Source: an uncultured Bacteroides sp. (lineage in GTDB: Bacteria > Bacteroidota > Bacteroidia > Bacteroidales > Bacteroidaceae). From it: a stretch of 64,000 nt of DNA. The first letter of the stretch is position 1; every line of letters begins with the position of its first letter. The stretch covers positions 3,038,001 to 3,102,000 of the forward strand of contig NZ_OY762899.1 of assembly GCF_963666545.1 (NCBI RefSeq). Direction: 5' to 3'. The notes under the pieces are model-generated. The model was not told the DNA's origin. It searched no databases and saw only the letters and a list, made by a program, of their open reading frames with translations. The translations under genes were made by a program, and so were the position numbers. This document shows, in pieces, positions 32,034 to 42,700 of the stretch.

Positions 32034-33068
32034 TTATTTCTTCAAAGGAGTGAACCATTCAGCCTTCACGCCACGGTAATGCACCACTAAAGTGTCTTTG
32101 GTGGCACAATGGATGCCATCGTAGTCCATGGCGTAGTCCAGATAAAGCGCATCACGGTCTTCATTACCCCAGCTTTTTTTGTCACCTTTGACAACGAACT
32201 TACCACTACCGCTAGCTACTACACCTTGAGAATTGGAAGTAATGGTACAGTTACCGCTCTCGTCAAAGGCGAGTAGCAATTTGCTATCAATAATTTTTCC
32301 GGCTGTGTTGCGGGTGGGACGAGCCCACTGCACTTTATTCAGCCCCACGGTACTGAATCCGTCGATAGTCTCGTCTTTCTCTACATAAGTAGCATGGCGA
32401 ACCTCTGTACCAGTCTTGTTACCGCTATAAGTATCAGTACCTCGGCGCAAGTAGTGCGAATCATATTTGCTGATGTACTTCACGGCATAAAGAATATAGT
32501 CTTTAGGTTGCACATCCCAATCGCTTTTTTTTATGCGATTGGGAACATCAACCAAGGGCTTTCCAGCTAAGATGGAGTCAGCATTCTGCACGTTGGTCAT
32601 CACTACAGGGATAACATAATTCAATCCCGTAGATTTTGGGTCATTGAAGAATGCATCGGTTAGATTCACTGTGACGCCACCTAGTACTTGGCCCTTTTTT
32701 ATGACAATCTTGTCGGCGCTCAATGTATAGTGAGAAGCGGGCAAAGGTTCTACGTCACCTCCGGTGCTTTCGAAAGTGTAACCATCGCACAACGAATTGT
32801 CTACCCGGATACCGATTTCTACATCTCCCTTGTTTTCGTATACACCGCCTATTGTTGCCATAATCTGGCACTTGTGCTCGTTGTCCAATGAGTTGTCCAC
32901 TGATTCATCCTCACCCAGTGTAATGGTGCGGATGGGACTTTGATAGGCAAAGTAAACCGCAGAATATTTATAGTCGGGAAACTCCCTGTCTCCATTTTCA
33001 CATGAAGTAAACAAGGCTCCCGCCATAGCGGCTATTATCAGGAATGATTTTTTCATTGCTATTTTCAT
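32034..33068 (-). CDS. xusE: XusE-like surface glycan-binding lipoprotein (DUF1735/DUF4361 type)
   Basis: 344 residues with lipoprotein signal ending LFTSC. The N-terminal half resembles DUF1735 (about residues 35-175, with ASHYTLSADKIVIKKGQ, the typical end of that module) and the C-terminal half is a beta-rich DUF4361-like domain that in known loci binds xylan. No catalytic residues are visible. It occupies the exact position of XusE, between the second susD homolog and xyn10A. A second ATG four codons in (MKKSFL) would serve equally well as start and gives a tighter signal peptide. Confidence 0.85.
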   Translation of the reverse strand: MKIAMKKSFLIIAAMAGALFTSCENGDREFPDYKYSAVYFAYQSPIRTITLGEDESVDNSLDNEHKCQIMATIGGVYENKGDVEIGIRVDNSLCDGYTFESTGGDVEPLPASHYTLSADKIVIKKGQVLGGVTVNLTDAFFNDPKSTGLNYVIPVVMTNVQNADSILAGKPLVDVPNRIKKSDWDVQPKDYILYAVKYISKYDSHYLRRGTDTYSGNKTGTEVRHATYVEKDETIDGFSTVGLNKVQWARPTRNTAGKIIDSKLLLAFDESGNCTITSNSQGVVASGSGKFVVKGDKKSWGNEDRDALYLDYAMDYDGIHCATKDTLVVHYRGVKAEWFTPLKK

Positions 33069-33109
33069 TTATTCAGTTTATATAAATTCGTTTACACGTA
33101 GCCTGTTAC

Positions 33110-34906
33110 TTACCATCCTTTATTCTGGATGAGGGCATTAAACTTCAATATTTCGCTATAAGGTACAGGACCGTAGTACATGTAATCCTTGTAGCCGCGT
33201 TTCTCCACGTCTACCACTTCATGGTTAGTTCCCGTAATTTTCATGCCCTTTACGGTTTCGTTGAGCTTGCTGATATCCACCTTCCAACGACGCAAATCCC
33301 AGAAACGGAAACCTTCGAAACAGAGCTCCAGACGACGTTCGTTGCGGATGAGTTCACGCATTTTATCTTTATCGCCTTTCACCGACTCCAGATAAGGATC
33401 ACCGCCATTCTCACCGATACCGGCACGTTTGCGAATAGCCTTAACTACGTCGTAGGCCGAGTAGCTGTTAGTTCCTTTACCTTGCGGTCCCCAAGCCTCA
33501 TTGGCTGCTTCAGCATAACCCAGGAAAATTTCGGTGTAACGAATCCAAGGTTTAATATGGTAACCATTAGTGGTGTTGCTAGGATTAGCATTCACATTCA
33601 TATCCAAGAACTTGCGTAAATAATAACCAGTGCGCGTAGAAGCACCATCGAACTTGTTCATAGCATCGTTGTTACTGCCGTCGAAAGCAGTTGTAATAAC
33701 ACTCTTACCCGTACCTGCCTTGCTACCGTTATAGATGATGTACAGACCTAAGCGAGGGTCACGATTAGTATACGGATTCTGAGGATCGTATCCACTTTGC
33801 GGGTCATTGATGGGGTAACCTGTCAGTGAAGGAAATGCATCTACCAAGTTCTGCGAGGGATTTACCCGCCCCTTGCCGAAGAGCGAAGGAGGATATTGAT
33901 CTTTTTCAAGGTCGGCACTTTCGTTCTTATTGCTGCGCCACAAGAATTCGGGACGGTTGTAACCTGCTGTCAGGTTCTTGATACCGTTGGCGTCTTCGTA
34001 CCATTTATTACCCGTGGGGTCAATGTTGGCTATAGGATTACTGCCAATCTTGGCCAGCACTTCAGCCATGCTATTGGCGGCCTGCTCCCAAGTAACTCCA
34101 GAGCCTTCGCTATAGGCAGGACTTGCTGCAAGCAGAGCGGCTTGGGCACGGATGGCTCGGGCTACACGACCACTCATACGATTCTTTGCATGGTTGCCAA
34201 ACACACGGTTGTACTGACTAAGGTCGGCGCCCATCTGGATATATTTAGCGGGTACATCGCCTGTAGCATTTACATCACCATATTCTTCGGGAAGCATTTC
34301 AATGGCTTTGTCTACATCCTTATTCAGTTGGTCAAGACATTCACGAAATGTGTTGCGAGGCTTGTTAAAATCCGAATTGATGTTTTCCGACTCTGTCAGG
34401 ATGGGGATACCCAGTAGTTGCCCATCAACACCCCATCCGGCACAACTCATCAACAGATGATACATGTAGAGGGCACGCATACCATAGGCATCACCTTGGA
34501 AACGTACTTTAAAAAGGTCGGAAGCCACTTTATCTCTGGCCCATTCCACATTTTCGGAAATTTCCAAAAACTGGTTTAGGTATTGCCATGATGCACGTAA
34601 GTATTGCCAACTGTCCATGGGATTGTTGTCAGCGCGCCAAGAACCGGTTGCCATCTTCAGATAAGAATTTCCTATATCATTGGATACGGCATCATCAGTC
34701 GCTACATCAGTAAACTTCCAAGAGTTGGCATTTTCACCCAGCGGATTACTGATATAGGCATGGCCCAACAAACCGACAGCCCATGAAGGCATATTTTTCA
34801 AGTCTGCCGCATCTTTGTGGTTCTCTATTGCCGGCTCAAACAAATCGTCGCAAGCGGAGAATGCCACTAATAATGCCGCTGATAAGATGATCTTTTTTAG
34901 TTTCAT
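33110..34906 (-). CDS. xusD: SusD-like binding lipoprotein XusD
   Basis: 598 residues; lipoprotein signal MKLKKIILSAALLVAFSAC (Cys19). RagB/SusD family features: YGMRALYMYHLLMSCAGWG in the TPR helices, a long middle region with GKGRVNPSQNLVDAFPSLTGYPI, and the C-terminal LIRNERRLELCFEGFRFWDLRRWK. It pairs with the XusC-type transporter gene that ends 44 bp before it. Its length is above the family average of about 500-550 because of surface loops. Confidence 0.92.
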   Translation of the reverse strand: MKLKKIILSAALLVAFSACDDLFEPAIENHKDAADLKNMPSWAVGLLGHAYISNPLGENANSWKFTDVATDDAVSNDIGNSYLKMATGSWRADNNPMDSWQYLRASWQYLNQFLEISENVEWARDKVASDLFKVRFQGDAYGMRALYMYHLLMSCAGWGVDGQLLGIPILTESENINSDFNKPRNTFRECLDQLNKDVDKAIEMLPEEYGDVNATGDVPAKYIQMGADLSQYNRVFGNHAKNRMSGRVARAIRAQAALLAASPAYSEGSGVTWEQAANSMAEVLAKIGSNPIANIDPTGNKWYEDANGIKNLTAGYNRPEFLWRSNKNESADLEKDQYPPSLFGKGRVNPSQNLVDAFPSLTGYPINDPQSGYDPQNPYTNRDPRLGLYIIYNGSKAGTGKSVITTAFDGSNNDAMNKFDGASTRTGYYLRKFLDMNVNANPSNTTNGYHIKPWIRYTEIFLGYAEAANEAWGPQGKGTNSYSAYDVVKAIRKRAGIGENGGDPYLESVKGDKDKMRELIRNERRLELCFEGFRFWDLRRWKVDISKLNETVKGMKITGTNHEVVDVEKRGYKDYMYYGPVPYSEILKFNALIQNKGW

Positions 34907-34950
34907 AACTTCTTATTTTTTCAATCTTGATTATTAAATTTATCATTTTC

Positions 34951-37785
34951 TTAGAAAGTGCCCTTAAAACCAAGTTGGTAGAAGCGTGTTTGAGGTGCAC
35001 TACCTACGTTCAGTTCTAAAGTTTTGCGCTCTTTCGCAATGGTGAGCAGATTGTTTGCATTGGCAAAAAAGCTCAAACCCTTAATGAAAGTTCCCCTCAA
35101 GACTGTTTCAGACATTTTGTAAGTAAGCTGAACTTGAGTAAGATTAAAACGGTCGTTCTTGTACATCCAGAAGTCGGAAGTGCGGAAATTGTTGGCACCG
35201 TCAGTCGTAGTCAATCGTGGATAGGTAGCTGTAGCTGCCGTCTCAGGAGTCCAACGGTTACGCACCACTTCCGAGTATTTGCCGTCTCCCTTTACCCAAT
35301 AGTATGAGTTGTCTTTCATACCATAGCCGCCCAAGTAGACGTTACCCATGGCATAAAGGGTAAAGTTGCGCCACTTAGCAGTAAGATTGATACCGCTCAT
35401 GAAAGGAGAGTCCCAACGCCCTAAGAATACACGGTCGTTGTTGTCAATCTTCTTATCGTTGTTTTGATCTTTATAACGTATGTCGCCAGGTTTCACGTCT
35501 CCAAATGTCTGTTCAGGAGCAGCATCAATTTCGGCCTGGTTTTGGAAGAAACCTTCGCTCTGCAATCCCCAATGTCCGTTCAAGGCGCGACCAATAGCTG
35601 AGAGATAGCCAAACTCAACGTTCTCATCTCGCTTCTTGGCTGTACTCTTGTAGTACATTCCGCTTACACCAAGAGTTAGTTCCACTTCACCCACCTTCTT
35701 ATTGGCATATACGCTGAAATCGAAACCAGTACGCTGGTCTACATTGAAGTTCACGTAAGGAATGATAGACGATGTCGGATAACCGGTCTGCGTGAAATAG
35801 TTGGGATACAACGAATTGGCACGAATCAATCCACCATCCATTTTGCTTGTGAAGAAGTTAACGTCAAAACTGATCAGCTTGTCCCACATAGAACCGCGCA
35901 AACCAGCGGTCAGCTCTTTGCGCTTCACGTAGGTCATATCAGGCTTGTCACCACGTTGGAACTCAGTGGCAGCCAAACCTCCGTTGTCACCCCAACTGTA
36001 CCAGCCACCCGATTGTATCACTGCCTTATAAAGGTAGTAACCGTCTTCGTTATCGGAATCGGGATCGGTGATATCAAGGTCTTGATTGATTATACCTGCC
36101 GAAGCAGTTACCATCAGGTCATCAAAGATGGAGTTTTCCATAAATGACTCTTTAGCTAGATTCCAACCCAGAGTAACTGTGGGAGAAAAAGCTGTGCGCT
36201 TGCCTTCTGGCAACTTGGTCGAATAAGGCATTGCAACACTGAAGTCAGCATAGTATCTATGTTGATAGTTATACGATGCCTGAAAACCTAAATTAGCATT
36301 GGTAGTGCGGTGATAGTGTCCGCTCCGTTGTGTCTGCCAAGCATTGGCCAAAATCATAGCAAAAAGATTATGGTCGGCATTGATTGTACGCTGGAAATCG
36401 AACTGACCGGATACGTTATAAGTGTATCGATAGGCCGAATTGTTAATGTTTTCACTGCCACTCTTCTCATCCTTGCCATACTGCGTGATGCTTGCAATAA
36501 CATCCTTTCCATTGTAATTGGTCCACACAGGCGCAAATGTAGCATAACTACTAGTATAACCCTGATTGTAGGTAGAAGCATAGTCTATACCATATTTGGC
36601 ACGGAGATAAAGTCCTTTAAGTAATGGAGAGAGATTGATATCGAAACGTGTATTAAACTGAAACTGGCGGCTAACAAGCTTGCTGTCTCCAGCTGCATAT
36701 GCATCAGCTACCGGATTAGTTGGGTTCTGTTGCGTACCACCGAAGAAGTATTTACCATCTTTAATGTAACTACTGTTAAGCACAGTATTCAATGAACTCG
36801 GGTCGGTCTCTTCTATGTAACTCAGAGGAATGAACGGCGACACGAGATGCGGACGCAGCGTGGCGGCTTTCCCCCACCAGTCCACGCTAGCTGCATAAGA
36901 GTCATAGAAAGTAACATTGGCATCAGCCTGCGCTGTGATAAGTTTATGTAATTTCATATCCACATTTCCGCGTACAAAGAAGCGGCTGTTGTAATTATCC
37001 TCCGTATTGCCCACCTTAAGGAGCGATGACTCGCGATAGTAACCTGTAGAGGTATAATACTTCACTTTCTCACTACCCCCTGAAATTTCGGCTATTGCTT
37101 CGGAGCGATTGTATGCTTTCTTCAGGTAATCTGAAGAGTACATATCGAAGTTGGGATAGCGATAGGGATTCAAACCGGATGCATGATTATAGATAGCTTC
37201 CTGCGAGTAGTTTGCAGCCAAACCATCGTTAGCACGAGCTTCGTTATAGAGACTCATATACTCTGCTGAACCCAAATATTTGGGATAAGACTTTGGAGTA
37301 TAGAAACCTGTATTGGCATGAACATTTATTCTGAGATCGCCTACATTACCACGCTTGGTAGTGATGCAGATGACACCTTTGGCGGCACGCGGCCCATAGA
37401 GTACTACAGCCGAAGCACCCTTTAAGAGAGTGATCTGATCTATCTCATGAGGGAGCACATTGTTTGCATCGCGCACCATACCGTCCACCATAACGAGGTA
37501 TTCGCTGTTTCCCCAGATGTTACCATTGAAACCACCCACCACATTGTCAACAAGAGCCAAACTATAGTTTGTATATGCCTTTTTTGACATTTCCTTCATA
37601 TCAATGACTGATACTCCGCCCAATAGGTCGCTTCGGTCTATGGAACGGAATGCCACTTGCACCTTTTGAAGCGTATCCGCTTGGGTAGCTTCCACCAAGT
37701 CGGCCAGCGTCTCTTGAGCGGCAATATGTGTGTGAGCGAAAGCAAACGCCGCACAAAATACAAGTCCTTTATATATATGTTTCAT
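34951..37785 (-). CDS. xusC: SusC-like TonB-dependent receptor XusC (lacks N-terminal carboxypeptidase-like domain)
   Basis: 944 residues, about 100 fewer than its neighbour xusA. After the signal peptide (ending HIAAQ) it goes directly into a short region and the plug domain (ALVDNVVGGFNGNIWGNSEYLVMVDGMV, GASAVVLYGPRAAKGVICITTKRG). Neither the carboxypeptidase-D-like regulatory domain nor the usual EVVVVGYG TonB-box stretch is present; the segment KVQVAFRSIDRSDL may take the role of the TonB box. The barrel ends normally in FYQLGFKGTF. The same short form is the rule for the second SusC of xus loci, so this is an ancestral feature of the subfamily and not a truncation. Confidence 0.9.
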   Translation of the reverse strand: MKHIYKGLVFCAAFAFAHTHIAAQETLADLVEATQADTLQKVQVAFRSIDRSDLLGGVSVIDMKEMSKKAYTNYSLALVDNVVGGFNGNIWGNSEYLVMVDGMVRDANNVLPHEIDQITLLKGASAVVLYGPRAAKGVICITTKRGNVGDLRINVHANTGFYTPKSYPKYLGSAEYMSLYNEARANDGLAANYSQEAIYNHASGLNPYRYPNFDMYSSDYLKKAYNRSEAIAEISGGSEKVKYYTSTGYYRESSLLKVGNTEDNYNSRFFVRGNVDMKLHKLITAQADANVTFYDSYAASVDWWGKAATLRPHLVSPFIPLSYIEETDPSSLNTVLNSSYIKDGKYFFGGTQQNPTNPVADAYAAGDSKLVSRQFQFNTRFDINLSPLLKGLYLRAKYGIDYASTYNQGYTSSYATFAPVWTNYNGKDVIASITQYGKDEKSGSENINNSAYRYTYNVSGQFDFQRTINADHNLFAMILANAWQTQRSGHYHRTTNANLGFQASYNYQHRYYADFSVAMPYSTKLPEGKRTAFSPTVTLGWNLAKESFMENSIFDDLMVTASAGIINQDLDITDPDSDNEDGYYLYKAVIQSGGWYSWGDNGGLAATEFQRGDKPDMTYVKRKELTAGLRGSMWDKLISFDVNFFTSKMDGGLIRANSLYPNYFTQTGYPTSSIIPYVNFNVDQRTGFDFSVYANKKVGEVELTLGVSGMYYKSTAKKRDENVEFGYLSAIGRALNGHWGLQSEGFFQNQAEIDAAPEQTFGDVKPGDIRYKDQNNDKKIDNNDRVFLGRWDSPFMSGINLTAKWRNFTLYAMGNVYLGGYGMKDNSYYWVKGDGKYSEVVRNRWTPETAATATYPRLTTTDGANNFRTSDFWMYKNDRFNLTQVQLTYKMSETVLRGTFIKGLSFFANANNLLTIAKERKTLELNVGSAPQTRFYQLGFKGTF

Positions 37786-37814
37786 TTTTTATAGTTTTTA
37801 CGTTAATAAAACCA

Positions 37815-39734
37815 TTACCAACCGGGATTTTGGTTGAACTCCGGATACATCGTCACATCATCTGTCTTGAACGGCAACCAATAGTGCTTACCAGAAAGGT
37901 TACGCTGTGTAACGATTTCTTCACGGAAGTTAACAACCTTGCGTTCTTTGGGGTCAGCATCGGGATCAAAGTTGCGGTCTTTTTTATTTTCTTCATCCCA
38001 ATCTGCTATAGGATCACGGTCAAACTTCTGCATGGTCTTAATATTATAAGGATACACGGTCAGCAATTTCCAGCGGCGCAGGTCGTTGAAGCGGTGTCCT
38101 TCGTAGGCCAACTCAACGGCACGTTCACGGCGAACCTCACCCATGAATTTGTCCAAGTCACCCGTGTAACTATCGGCCACAGCACTCACACCCGCACGTT
38201 CACGGATTACGTTGACTGCTTGTACGGCATTCTTCCCGAAAGTAGAAGACTTACCGGTGGGGGAGCGATAACCTTGTGCAGCAGCTTCGGCATAAAGCAA
38301 ATATACTTCTGCCAGACGCAACCAAGATAAATGGAGATGAGTAGCCTTGCCATACCCATAATCCGAATCATCCTTATTGGCACCTAACGGGATGAATTTG
38401 TAATTGAAGTAACCTGTACGGCTGGTTTTGCTAGGGTTGTTGCTACAGTTGCCGCCTTCGTAAAGATTGGCATACTGATATTCTTTTCTCGCAGCTGATG
38501 GAGACTTAATCATCTTCACACCATCGTAAATAAAGTTGTTGTAGAAACGCGGGTCGCGATCCTTCCAAGGCTGCGACTTGCTGAATCCTGAATTGGAATC
38601 GTCAAGGGGCAGACCGTTAGCCATACCAAAATAGTTCACATAGTTAGCGGCAGGACAAAAGATAATGCCATCGCCGTCGCAAATGTATGACAGCTGGTAG
38701 GAGTTCATCTGGCGCCAGTAAGAGTCGGCACCGAAAGTGGGGCTACGCATGATGGCTTCCGTACCACCTGGCATCAGCCAGTTCTGCTCTTTGGTGTAGA
38801 ACAGCGTGCTGTATTTATCGAAGTTAACCAAAGCATACTGAGTCTGACCGCCCTCGACCATAGCAAGCACCTTGCCCAAGGCATCAGCGGCACGCTTGCA
38901 ATAATCTGCATTATACGAACGATTGTCGTTTTCACCACCATTTTGCATCAAGGGGCTACCGGCATAGAGCAGAGACTTGCCCAAATAAGAGAGTGCCCAA
39001 ATCTTGTTAGGCCGAAAAGCATTGTTTCCTTTAGTGCGCTCACCTGCAGTAGTGTTGTCCCAGTCAATTGGGAGCAGGTCGGCTGCACGCTGGAAGTCGG
39101 CTGCCATCTTCTCAGCGTTCTCTTGATAGCTTTCACGCGGCAGGTTGAACTGCGCATCGGAAGCAAGAACGCTCTCTATATAGGGCAAACCACCCCAATA
39201 GGTAGTAAGCTGGAAGTAGAACCATGCGCGGAAGAAATAGAGCTGACCTTCAATAAAGTCGCGTTCCTCCTGTGTGGCATCTTTCAATAGACCTTTCTGC
39301 AGAGCTTCCAGACCAATATTGGCCTGACGGATGGCATACCAACCACCGCCCCACAGGGCTTTATCAAAACGTGCCCCCGATCCATTAGGCTTTTGGTCTA
39401 CGTACCATTCACGATCCAGAAAACAGTCGCCTTTCTTTATATAGCTACGATAGTTGCCACCATCAATGGCATAGCCCATCAGGTTCTCACCATTTCCGGT
39501 AGTTATGACCTCGTCATCGCCCCAGTTAAAAGAGCTGACCCAGTTATGCTTGGCTACATCGGGGATAACATTATACATCACTTCTACAAATCCCTGGAAG
39601 TTATTGAAGTTCTTAAACGCATCTTCTTCGGAGAGCACAGAGGCAGAGTCTCTGTCCAAATAGTCGGTGCACGAAGTCAATGCGAAGCCGAAAGAGAAGA
39701 ATACGATAAGTATGTAAATAATCTTGTTTTTCAT
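37815..39734 (-). CDS. xusB: SusD-like binding lipoprotein XusB
   Basis: 639 residues; lipoprotein signal MKNKIIYILIVFFSFGFALTSC (Cys22). SusD-family helices (FIEGQLYFFRAWFYFQLTTYWGGLPYI), and C-terminal RagB/SusD signature (VRRERAVELAYEGHRFNDLRRWK) followed by LPFKTDDVTMYPEFNQNPGW. It lies 12 bp after xusA and is its partner by position. Among the larger SusD proteins. In B. ovatus the equivalent protein binds xylan at the surface. Confidence 0.92.
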   Translation of the reverse strand: MKNKIIYILIVFFSFGFALTSCTDYLDRDSASVLSEEDAFKNFNNFQGFVEVMYNVIPDVAKHNWVSSFNWGDDEVITTGNGENLMGYAIDGGNYRSYIKKGDCFLDREWYVDQKPNGSGARFDKALWGGGWYAIRQANIGLEALQKGLLKDATQEERDFIEGQLYFFRAWFYFQLTTYWGGLPYIESVLASDAQFNLPRESYQENAEKMAADFQRAADLLPIDWDNTTAGERTKGNNAFRPNKIWALSYLGKSLLYAGSPLMQNGGENDNRSYNADYCKRAADALGKVLAMVEGGQTQYALVNFDKYSTLFYTKEQNWLMPGGTEAIMRSPTFGADSYWRQMNSYQLSYICDGDGIIFCPAANYVNYFGMANGLPLDDSNSGFSKSQPWKDRDPRFYNNFIYDGVKMIKSPSAARKEYQYANLYEGGNCSNNPSKTSRTGYFNYKFIPLGANKDDSDYGYGKATHLHLSWLRLAEVYLLYAEAAAQGYRSPTGKSSTFGKNAVQAVNVIRERAGVSAVADSYTGDLDKFMGEVRRERAVELAYEGHRFNDLRRWKLLTVYPYNIKTMQKFDRDPIADWDEENKKDRNFDPDADPKERKVVNFREEIVTQRNLSGKHYWLPFKTDDVTMYPEFNQNPGW

Positions 39735-39746
39735 CTTGCTTTCAGA

Positions 39747-42700
39747 TTAAAGTGTAATTTTGAAACCTAAATTAAAACGACGCTGAGTGGGGTATGCACT
39801 CCATCCACCGGTGTTTGACTCACGGTCATCGGGCATGTCGGTCCAAAGGAGAAGATTGTTTCCGTTGACGAATAATTTCAAGCTATTCAAACCCGATGTC
39901 TTGAGCCATTTCTCTTCGGAGAAGGTATATGAAAGCTCTGCATACTTCAAGCGAGTGTAGGAGCCGTCAAAGAGAAAGCGGGTACCATCGGTGTATTTGC
40001 TTGTCTGATTCAGCCAACGAGGCAGAGGAACATCAGCATTTTGGTTGGTTGGTGACCAATAACTGCCTTCATCGAAAGCTGTGTTACGTGTACCGCCCAA
40101 ACTGCTGAGACCCACAGAACGGCTTACGTTGCTCACACCATAGAACTGAACGAAGAAACTCCAGCCTTTGTAATCAAAACCTACCTGAAGGTTCATGGTG
40201 TTCTGAGGAGTGGCTGTAAAACCGTAAGGAATGTTATCGTTCACAGAAATGATTCCATCGGCATCATAGTCAAGAATGACATAATTACCTGGTTTACGAC
40301 CGCTATCGTATTCATCGTGCGCCGTGCTACCATAAAGTTCATCCCAGCTGTTGTAGTAACCATGATCCACATACGAGTAATTCTGCTCAATGGCCTTACC
40401 GGCCTTTTTCTGATAGTCGGGTTTTAGTTTGGGATCGTCCGCCTCTTTAATTTTGCTGACGGCATGGGTCAGAGAGGCATTACCCCAAAGGCGCCAGTCA
40501 CGGTTCAGTTGCTTGTTCCAGCGTACATCAAACTCAAATCCTTCGCTATCTACCTTGCCGAGGTTATCTACGGGAGCAGAAGTACCGAAGTATGAAGGAA
40601 CGGCACGGTTTGCACCGGTAATTAAAATATCGGAACGTTTCTCCTTGAAGTAGTCGAACGAACCGGAAATAACTCCGCCAAAGAAGGCAAAATCGGCAGC
40701 TAGGTCAAGTTTTGTAGCCACCTCCCATTTGAGATTCTTGTTACCCAATTGACTCTGTTGCCACCAAGTGTAAGGACTCTTGGCAGGATCTACCCCTGTC
40801 AACGACTGACGATAACTACCACCGTTATTCCATGTGTCCATATAGAGCCAACGTCCATTGACATTGTCATCTCCAATCTGACCATACGAAGCACGCAGTT
40901 TCAACATGTCCAACCATTTCAGATCTAGTTTTTTCACAAGAGGTTCTTCCGAAACCATCCATCCGATAGCACCTGAATTGAAGAAGGCGAAGCGGTTTTC
41001 CTTGGCGAAAATTTCAGAACCATTGTATGCACCATTGTATTCCACCATATAGCGGCTGTCATAGTCATAAGTTGCGCGGAACACCCAGTTTTCACGATAG
41101 TGAGGTTGTTCGCTACCCGTGGCATATTGTTCGCGGCTGAAGTTACCCATACCGCCCACTGTATGATTACCGAACTTATTGGAATAGTTCAACTGTGCAG
41201 AGTAGTTCATACGACGGTATGTAGCCCAGTTTTGAACAGTACCGGCACCGGTTCTCCAAGCATTGTTGTTCTTGAAGTCGAACTTATACAATGCATCGGG
41301 TGTAATATCGGTATATTCCTGCCCTGTCTCGGGGTCAATCCACTTATGAGCTTCGTTCTCCCAGTCGTTCGTATCATCCACACCACGATCTGTTTCGCGG
41401 AAAGCGTTGTCGAATGCCAGCTTCCCCTGTACATTCAAGCCTTTTAGCAAGAAGCCGAGATCTTGCTCTAAGGTGAAATCGGTGTTCAAGCGATCATCGG
41501 TGGTATAGCCAATACCGCTCACACTGAGGTTCTCGTAACTGTTTGTGGCAGCTTGTGTGGGATTGGGATAGTAGTAACCAAAAGTTCCATCACTATACAC
41601 TGGCATGAAAGAGTCGGGCGAGATGCCATAGAATGCACTCCAAACCAGATTTTCGTATTGACTTCGCGTGGCCTTTTTCACAGCGTGCGACCCTGAGAGG
41701 TTGAGGTGCAGTTTGGTGGTCTTTGTCAGGCTGAAGTCAAGATTGCTACGCACATTGATACGGTCATAGCTAAATCCGGGATCATAACCTTTCGTGTTGG
41801 TCACTTTCTTATATATATCACCTTCATGAGCAAAATCGGCAGAAGCAAAATATTTCACGAACTTCGTACCACCACTTATGTTAACGTTGGCATTGTACGA
41901 TGTAGCCACATCCTTCAGCAAATAATCCACCCAGTCCATGTTGGGGTAACGTTCGGCTTCGGCTTGATTGGCCGGATAGCGATATTTATTCAGTCTGTCC
42001 TGTGATAGATAATAGCTCCATGAAGTGGGATGATAGGCCAGTTCACTCTCTATAGCCTGATTACGAAGCGAGAGTGCGTTATACGAGTCCATCATGTCAG
42101 GTAATTTCGAGTAAGTCTTCAGTGTTGTACTGGCACTGATGTTGATTACGGCCTTGCCTTCTTCGCCACGCTTGGTGGTAATCAAGATTACACCATTAGC
42201 ACCACGTACACCAAATACAGCTGTTGCAGATGCATCCTTCAATACGGATATTGAAGCAACAGAATTAATATCAACATTATTCATAGGACGTTCAACACCA
42301 TCAACAAGTACCAGCGGATCACTATTGTTCCATGAAGTGACACCACGAATGGTAATTTTCGGGTCTTCGTCGCCTGGTTTACCGGTAGTAGTCATAGTTA
42401 CTACACCCGGTAAATTACCGGTCAAGGCCTGGCCTAAACTTGTTACACCACCGGTACGTTCCAAAGCCTTCGAATTAGTCTGTGCGATGGCACCTACCAC
42501 CGAAGCCTTCTTCTGCTGGCCAAAACCTACAACTACTACTTCTTGCAGCTGCACATTATCAGTTTGTAGAACAATTTTAATAGATTTAGCTGTTCCTACT
42601 TTAACTTCTTTGGTTGCCATACCAATAAATGAAACCACTAAAATTGAATTTGAGCTGGGCACTTTTAATTGGAAATTACCATCAAGATCCGCTATGGTGC

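Noticed and set aside
34951-37785. Second SusC as a truncated pseudogene
   Set aside because: Signal peptide, plug and barrel are complete and the short form is typical for the second SusC of xus loci.
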